Shown here piece by piece: positions 50,020 to 54,390 of a DNA stretch of 54,390 nucleotides. Position 1 is the first letter of the stretch, and each line of letters starts with the position of its first letter. Position numbers and translations under genes: made by a program. This DNA is from Clostridiales bacterium (GTDB lineage: Bacteria > Bacillota > Clostridia > Oscillospirales > Oscillospiraceae): assembly GCA_022772585.1 (NCBI GenBank), contig JALEZN010000128.1:1-54390 (forward strand), given 5' to 3'. The notes under the pieces are model-generated. The model was given only the letters and a program-made list of their open reading frames with translations, was not told where the DNA came from and ran no database searches.

Positions 50020-53000
50020 TCACTCTTTCTGCCACCGCTTTTCCCACCACTGCCGCATGCTCCGGCAGGCATTTTCACAGTGATAGCGGACATTGTGACT
50101 CATGACGCGGAAGATCCCCCACATGCCGGACTCCACGTCCCACCGCAGGGAACCGGAGCGGTACAGATAGTCGCCGGGGCATTGGGTCCGCTCTGGCTCG
50201 ATGTTGAACACGCTGCCCACGCTGACTGCCCCCTGGATGGGAATGACCCGGGTAAACGGGTCTTCCGGCTGGGCCCGCCAGCGGTGACCGTGGAGGACAA
50301 AGCTGATGTTCCGGGGCTTATCCGCCGGCATCAGCAGACGGAAAATCACCCGCTCGCCGGCATAGGCCCGGAACACCGGCGTGGCCGGGTCGCCGTGGAC
50401 CTTGGAGTCGAAGACCTTGTAGATGAGGGGGACGCGCTGGAGACGGTTGAAAAACCGCTCCGAGCGGTAGTTGTACCCCTTCTCTCCCGTGTCCTCGTGG
50501 TCGGGAGCGCCGTGGGCGCCTTCCGGCCCCTGCTCCGTGGTCTTGATGAGATCTCCCTCCCGGTCCAGCAGGCGGATACCGTTGTGGGCGAAGAGGACGA
50601 ATTCCCGGAAAGTCTCCGTACCCGGCGCGGCGATGACCGCCGTCTCCCCGTGGTTCTCCTCCGCCGGGCAGACGCCGCTGTAATGTCTTGCTCCTGCCGG
50701 CTCCACGATGACGGCGCCGAAAAGCCCGTGGTGCCGGTGGTTGCGCAGGTCGCCGAAGGAGGTGAGCAGACAGGCGCCGTACTCCCGGTCGGCGTGCCAC
50801 AGGTAGCGGACACACTCCCCGGGCCCGGCGGTCTGCTCCGCCGGGTTATAGCCCACATTGACGCCGGAGGACGCCACCGGATCGTACTTCAAAAACTGGG
50901 GATTGAGGGATACCCGGTCCCCGGCTCTGTGGGGAAGGTCCACCGGCACGGAGGGGTAGCTGTTCCAGCGGATGGGCACATCCGGGTCGAAAAGATTGTG
51001 GAGGGTGACCTCCACCCAGTCCCCCGCGTTGACCCGGAGGATGAGCGGAACGGGCCTTTTGCGGCCGCACATGACATCTTTGGCCTGATCCAGAGGAACG
51101 AACAGCAAGCCCTCCGGGTCGTGGTCGCCGAATCGGTTGTAGCAGAGGTCCTTCTGGATGGCGGCCACCTCAAATTTCCGCACCACCGCGCCGGGCGGCG
51201 GCATCCGTGGGGCGGCGACCGGCCGGATACCGCACAGGGGCGGCAGGTCCTTCCGTGGGGCGGCGTGGACCCGGAGGATACCCCACAGGCCCAGCCACAG
51301 GTCGTCGATGCCGCCGGAATAATAGAGATAGTCCCCGGCTCCGTAGGGCTCGTCGATGCGGAGGTTGAAGGCCTCGGAGATGCCGATGGTCTGGGACTGG
51401 ACCAGAGGAGACACCGGGTCGGTGATCTCCTTGCGCCAGGGGAGGCCTGTGATATTCAGAATATGCTGCTCCTCGTGGGCACCGTCCAGCAGGCGGATGA
51501 CCATGGGCTCGCCTGGGTAGGTCTCCAGGATGGGGGTGGCCGGGTCGCCGTAGCAGAAGGAGCTGAAGATGTGGGCGGGGTCGTTTTTGATCTTCAGCCG
51601 CTCTGGCATGGGCTCGCAGCGGTAGTTGATGCCCATGACCCCCGGGTCGTCGTCGGAGCCGGGATGCTCCGGCGGATTGAGGGGTCTCCCCTCCCCGTCA
51701 AAGAGCAGGGCAAAGTCGTGGAGGGCCAGGACGAATTCCCGGTACATTTTGCCGTCCGCCGTGCGGATAACGGCTTTTGTGCCCCTTTTCAGCGGCTCCC
51801 ACGTCTCGGGGGCCAGGAACTCCGCCCCGGCGGGCTCCACCAGCAGGGCGCCGAACAATCCGTGCTGCTGGTGAACGTTGGCAAACAGATGGTCGTGGAA
51901 AAAGACGGCGTTGAGCTCCTCGTTGGCGAAGAACCGCTCGATGAGGGTCTCGTACCGCCGGGCCCCGGCGATATTGTTCCAGCCGTTGGCCGCACCGTCG
52001 GACACGATGGTGTCGAACTTCACCAAATGGATGTGGAAGCCCACAATGTCAGTGATGGTCTCCAGCTGGAAAGCGCTCTCCTCAATGCGCTCGGGAAGGA
52101 AGTTGGTAAGCCGCACCTCCACACAGTCCCCGGCGTTGGCCCGGATGACCAGCGGCTCCGGGCGGATGTCCCCGCATTCCACTTTTGAAAGGTAATTGTC
52201 CAGCGTTCCCTCTTTTTCAATGTCCTCCTTGAGGACGAAGAAGCGGCCCTGTGGATCGTGCCAGCCGTATTTGTTGTAGACCACTTTCGCCTGTACCGCC
52301 GCGATATCAAAGATCTTGATATCTTCCGGTGTATCGCAGGGACAGGTCTCGGTATACAGGGCCCCGGGCGCGAAATTCTCCACGAAGTTGGCCTCTTCCA
52401 GAGGGGTTGGCTCTCGTGTGGGCTCCCCTCCCGGTGTCAGGACGCCCAGAGGCGGCTGAAGGGGCTCCTCTCCGAAGGTCCCCTCGATGAAATTGGGGTA
52501 GCCCGGGTGCAGGTCGTCCCTGGGCGGCGGGAGGGGACGGTCTCCCAGAGGCGTCAGGTTTTCGATGGGCGTACCGTCCGGGTAGGTCCCGCTGCCGTCC
52601 TGCAGGCGGTCAAACACCCGCCACAGGGTCCACATCCCCTCATGAAAGTGGGGGTAGAGGTGGCAGTGGAAGATGGCGTCCCCGATCATCCCGTTGAGAC
52701 TGCCCGCGCCGTAGAGGATATCCAGCGTGTAGCACTCCTGAGGGCTGATGGAGATGGAGTCGATGATGGTGGACTTGGGGTCCTCCGGCTCCAGCCGCCA
52801 CTGGTGGTTGTGCAGATGGAACACATGGGTCTCCTTCACGCCGCCGTGGATGAGCCGGATCTTGGACGGGTCCCCCACGTAGGCCCGCAGGATGGGAGGC
52901 GCAGGGTCCCCATAGGCCCAGGAGCTCATGGAGATGTCCTCCGCCGTGTCGGCGGGGTCGGCGTGATGTCCCTCCAGAGGCGGCCGGTTGCGCATGGGCT

Positions 53001-53700
53001 CGGAACGGTAGCTGATGGCCGTGGTGCCATTGGGAAGGCCCGTGTGGGGATCCGTAGGCGGCTGGTTGTCTTTGTTCAGGATCTCCAGCTCGTCGTGGAA
53101 GAACACGGCGTATTCCCGGAAAGCGGGCTTGGCCGGGTGGTAGATGTCGGCGAACAGACCGCTGTCGATGGATTCACCTGTCACCGGGTCCAGCCAGGAG
53201 GAACCCGCCGCCTCCACGATAATGGCCCCGAACAGGCCGTGGACATTGGTGCCGTTCTCGCCGCTGCGGGTGTCGGCCATGTCGGAAAAGAGATAGACCC
53301 CCTCCCGGTCGGCCTGCCAGGTGTAGCGGATGCGGCCGCCGGTGGTGGAATCTGGGTTCTCCCCCACGTTGGCGCCGTCGGAGGTCAGGATATTATAAGG
53401 CAGGCCCTGCACGTGGATGGAGGCCCGGCGGCCCAGCCTGTTCTCAAAATTGATCTGGACCGTGTCGCCCACATTGGCCCGGATGACCAGCGGGCGCACC
53501 TCCTCATAGGGCTGGGGCACGGGCAGCTCGAAGCGCCTGCGTGCCTCTTGCCGGATCCGCTCAGAGTCCTGCTTGAGCACATACATCATCCCGTTGGGAT
53601 CGTGGTCGCCGAACTTGTTGTAGACAATGGGAAGAGAGATGGCTTCTATATCATAGACCCGGGTTTGTCCGGTATTCGGATAATTGGATAATTCCAGCAT
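50020..53700 (-). CDS. Six-domain multicopper oxidase, MnxG-like
   Basis: A 1226-residue cytosolic-type protein without a signal peptide. It is built from three repeats of a two-cupredoxin unit, each opening with the same signature: VYNKFGDHDPNGMMYVL (about 26), VYNKYGWHDPQGRFFVL (about 474) and CYNRFGDHDPEGLLFV (about 853). All copper ligands are present once. T1: H292, C346, H351, M356 (in FHCHLYPHFHEGMW). The trinuclear site: H295/H297, H345/H347, H556/H558 (GFHIHL) and H602/H604 (FFHDHLF). Units 2b and 3 have lost theirs. Length and design match the manganese oxidase MnxG. The ATG has AAGGAG ten bases upstream. Confidence 0.9.
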   Translation of the reverse strand: MLELSNYPNTGQTRVYDIEAISLPIVYNKFGDHDPNGMMYVLKQDSERIRQEARRRFELPVPQPYEEVRPLVIRANVGDTVQINFENRLGRRASIHVQGLPYNILTSDGANVGENPDSTTGGRIRYTWQADREGVYLFSDMADTRSGENGTNVHGLFGAIIVEAAGSSWLDPVTGESIDSGLFADIYHPAKPAFREYAVFFHDELEILNKDNQPPTDPHTGLPNGTTAISYRSEPMRNRPPLEGHHADPADTAEDISMSSWAYGDPAPPILRAYVGDPSKIRLIHGGVKETHVFHLHNHQWRLEPEDPKSTIIDSISISPQECYTLDILYGAGSLNGMIGDAIFHCHLYPHFHEGMWTLWRVFDRLQDGSGTYPDGTPIENLTPLGDRPLPPPRDDLHPGYPNFIEGTFGEEPLQPPLGVLTPGGEPTREPTPLEEANFVENFAPGALYTETCPCDTPEDIKIFDIAAVQAKVVYNKYGWHDPQGRFFVLKEDIEKEGTLDNYLSKVECGDIRPEPLVIRANAGDCVEVRLTNFLPERIEESAFQLETITDIVGFHIHLVKFDTIVSDGAANGWNNIAGARRYETLIERFFANEELNAVFFHDHLFANVHQQHGLFGALLVEPAGAEFLAPETWEPLKRGTKAVIRTADGKMYREFVLALHDFALLFDGEGRPLNPPEHPGSDDDPGVMGINYRCEPMPERLKIKNDPAHIFSSFCYGDPATPILETYPGEPMVIRLLDGAHEEQHILNITGLPWRKEITDPVSPLVQSQTIGISEAFNLRIDEPYGAGDYLYYSGGIDDLWLGLWGILRVHAAPRKDLPPLCGIRPVAAPRMPPPGAVVRKFEVAAIQKDLCYNRFGDHDPEGLLFVPLDQAKDVMCGRKRPVPLILRVNAGDWVEVTLHNLFDPDVPIRWNSYPSVPVDLPHRAGDRVSLNPQFLKYDPVASSGVNVGYNPAEQTAGPGECVRYLWHADREYGACLLTSFGDLRNHRHHGLFGAVIVEPAGARHYSGVCPAEENHGETAVIAAPGTETFREFVLFAHNGIRLLDREGDLIKTTEQGPEGAHGAPDHEDTGEKGYNYRSERFFNRLQRVPLIYKVFDSKVHGDPATPVFRAYAGERVIFRLLMPADKPRNISFVLHGHRWRAQPEDPFTRVIPIQGAVSVGSVFNIEPERTQCPGDYLYRSGSLRWDVESGMWGIFRVMSHNVRYHCENACRSMRQWWEKRWQKE

Positions 53701-53761
53701 AGAACTGCTCTCCTTGCGTGTTACTGCACGGTATTCGATGACATTCGACCGCCGTGTACCC

Positions 53762-53792
53762 TATTCTATGCCGCTTGGTACGCAGGAGTGTT
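53762..53792 (-). promoter_or_regulatory. Possible sigma-K-like promoter of the multicopper oxidase
   Basis: CATAGAATA on the minus strand matches the CATAnnnTA pattern of sigma-K -10 boxes; AACA lies 18 bp upstream. It is about 60 bp before the start. Short patterns like this arise by chance, so this is only a lead. Confidence 0.3.
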
Positions 53793-53834
53793 CCCTTCCC
53801 GCCCCGGCGGCCGCCGTCCTGCCGGTGCAAAAAG

Positions 53835-53868
53835 AAAAACCTGTACTCTCCGCAGAGTACAGGTTTTT
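53835..53868 (-). terminator. Rho-independent terminator after the DUF421 gene
   Basis: A 15-bp stem (AAAAACCTGTACTCT/AGAGTACAGGTTTTT) with a 4-nt loop. It ends the DUF421 gene and isolates the multicopper oxidase promoter. Confidence 0.9.
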
Positions 53869-53913
53869 GCCAAAATATCTGATATTGCCGATGGGGCAGG
53901 CGGTATCGTCCCC

Positions 53914-54390
53914 CTATTTCCCGCGGCGCGGCTTCTTTCCGCCCGGCTCGCCGTGGTCCATCCCGTAGAGGACGAAGTTCTGGTTCCGGTCACAGACCGC
54001 CAGGAAAACATCCCGCGCCGAGTGGATATGGCGCTGGTTGAGCTGTTTGTCCAGCCAGGTCCTGTCCAGTCCCATGCGCTTCAAATTGTCCTCCAGGATG
54101 CGGCCGTCCATGATCAGCTCGGTAAAAAGCAGCTCCTGCTCCGGCGCCAGGCCCATGTCGTTGGGCGTGGCGGGACGCTGACTGCTCACCGGAAGGATGG
54201 TGAGTTTTCCGTTGTACTCGTAAACCGCGGTCTGGATCCCCGTCAGGTCAAAGTATCCCTGCTGCCTGCACATGACCATGAACTCGCTCAGGTCCAGCTT
54301 GGCCTTTTTCAGGTTTTCCCGGTACAGCTTTCCGTGGTCCATGAGGATGGTGGGCGTACCGTTGAGATACTTGCGCGCCCGCGGAAATTT
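53914..54390 (-). CDS. DUF421 (YetF-family) protein, C-terminal part (partial, cut by window edge)
   Basis: The reading frame runs off the right edge, so the N-terminal membrane helices are missing. About 158 residues remain. They match the C-terminal DUF421 cytoplasmic domain: RKYLNGTPTILMDHGKLYRE, NLKKAKLDLSEFMVMCRQQG and YFDLTGIQTAVYEYNGKLTI. An internal ATG at 54342 is not the true start, since the family motif continues past it. In Bacillus, YetF-type proteins have been linked to spore inner-membrane properties. The tail (EPGGKKPRRGK) is basic and unconserved. Confidence 0.9.
   Translation of the reverse strand, partial: KFPRARKYLNGTPTILMDHGKLYRENLKKAKLDLSEFMVMCRQQGYFDLTGIQTAVYEYNGKLTILPVSSQRPATPNDMGLAPEQELLFTELIMDGRILEDNLKRMGLDRTWLDKQLNQRHIHSARDVFLAVCDRNQNFVLYGMDHGEPGGKKPRRGK

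Noticed and set aside
49834..52188. A plus-strand open frame of 784 codons opposite the multicopper oxidase
   Set aside because: The minus-strand oxidase shows three clean repeats and complete copper motifs. The plus frame has none and is a shadow.

Overview
This 54.4-kb window is a GC-rich (about 60 percent) chromosomal segment of an anaerobic, probably spore-forming member of the Clostridia. It most resembles the Oscillospiraceae (Flavonifractor/Pseudoflavonifractor-like), but this placement is inferred from gene content only: an IspH-ribosomal protein S1 fusion, RemA, YtfJ/GerW, DUF5685, CarD, a SpoIVFA/SpoIVFB-like pair, the MEP isoprenoid pathway and Firmicutes-type gene orders. Nearly every gene is on the minus strand. 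Only an ASCH protein, a small AT-rich gene and a DtxR-type regulator are on the plus strand. No rRNA, tRNA, CRISPR array or intact transposase was seen.

Layout, read in transcription order (right to left). 53.9-54.4 kb: 3' part of a DUF421/YetF membrane protein. 50.0-53.7 kb: a 1226-residue, six-cupredoxin multicopper oxidase resembling the MnxG class. 44.6-49.7 kb: a Rieske-FAD oxidoreductase, the plus-strand DtxR regulator, a LysM-CAP secreted protein, a 62-residue basic protein, an M23/M50 peptidase pair and rplS. 41.7-44.5 kb: rbgA (apparent ATT start), rnhB, yraN and an M19 dipeptidase. 32.0-41.7 kb: thrC, a phosphoesterase, then the protein quality-control run tig-clpP-clpX-lon-engB-FAH hydrolase. 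30.5-32.0 kb: a short accessory interval with the ASCH gene, an AT-rich orphan gene and many hairpins. 19.3-30.3 kb: M50 peptidase, scpA-scpB, DUF2953, ytfJ, D-Ala-D-Ala carboxypeptidase, rluB, an RpiR regulator and the overlapping run baiN-cmk-plsC-ispH/rpsA. 15.8-19.2 kb: carD, ispD-ispF, a DUF3343 protein and a class V aminotransferase. 10.9-15.6 kb: cdaA-cdaR, followed by an RseC/DUF5685/J-domain/membrane-protein group. 1-10.8 kb: yicC-remA-gmk-rpoZ-priA-def-fmt-yugP-rsmB-rlmN-prpC-prkC, a classic Firmicutes housekeeping run; prkC is cut by the window edge.

Most of the window is core machinery with 4-nt overlaps and strong Shine-Dalgarno sites, so several long polycistronic units are likely. 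The unusual parts are the large multicopper oxidase with permuted copper motifs and a possible sporulation promoter, the Cys-rich RseC/DUF5685/J-protein cluster, two related intergenic repeats near 26.9 and 29.5 kb, the AT-rich island at 31.1-31.9 kb, and rbgA, whose conserved N-terminus can only be reached from a non-AUG codon.
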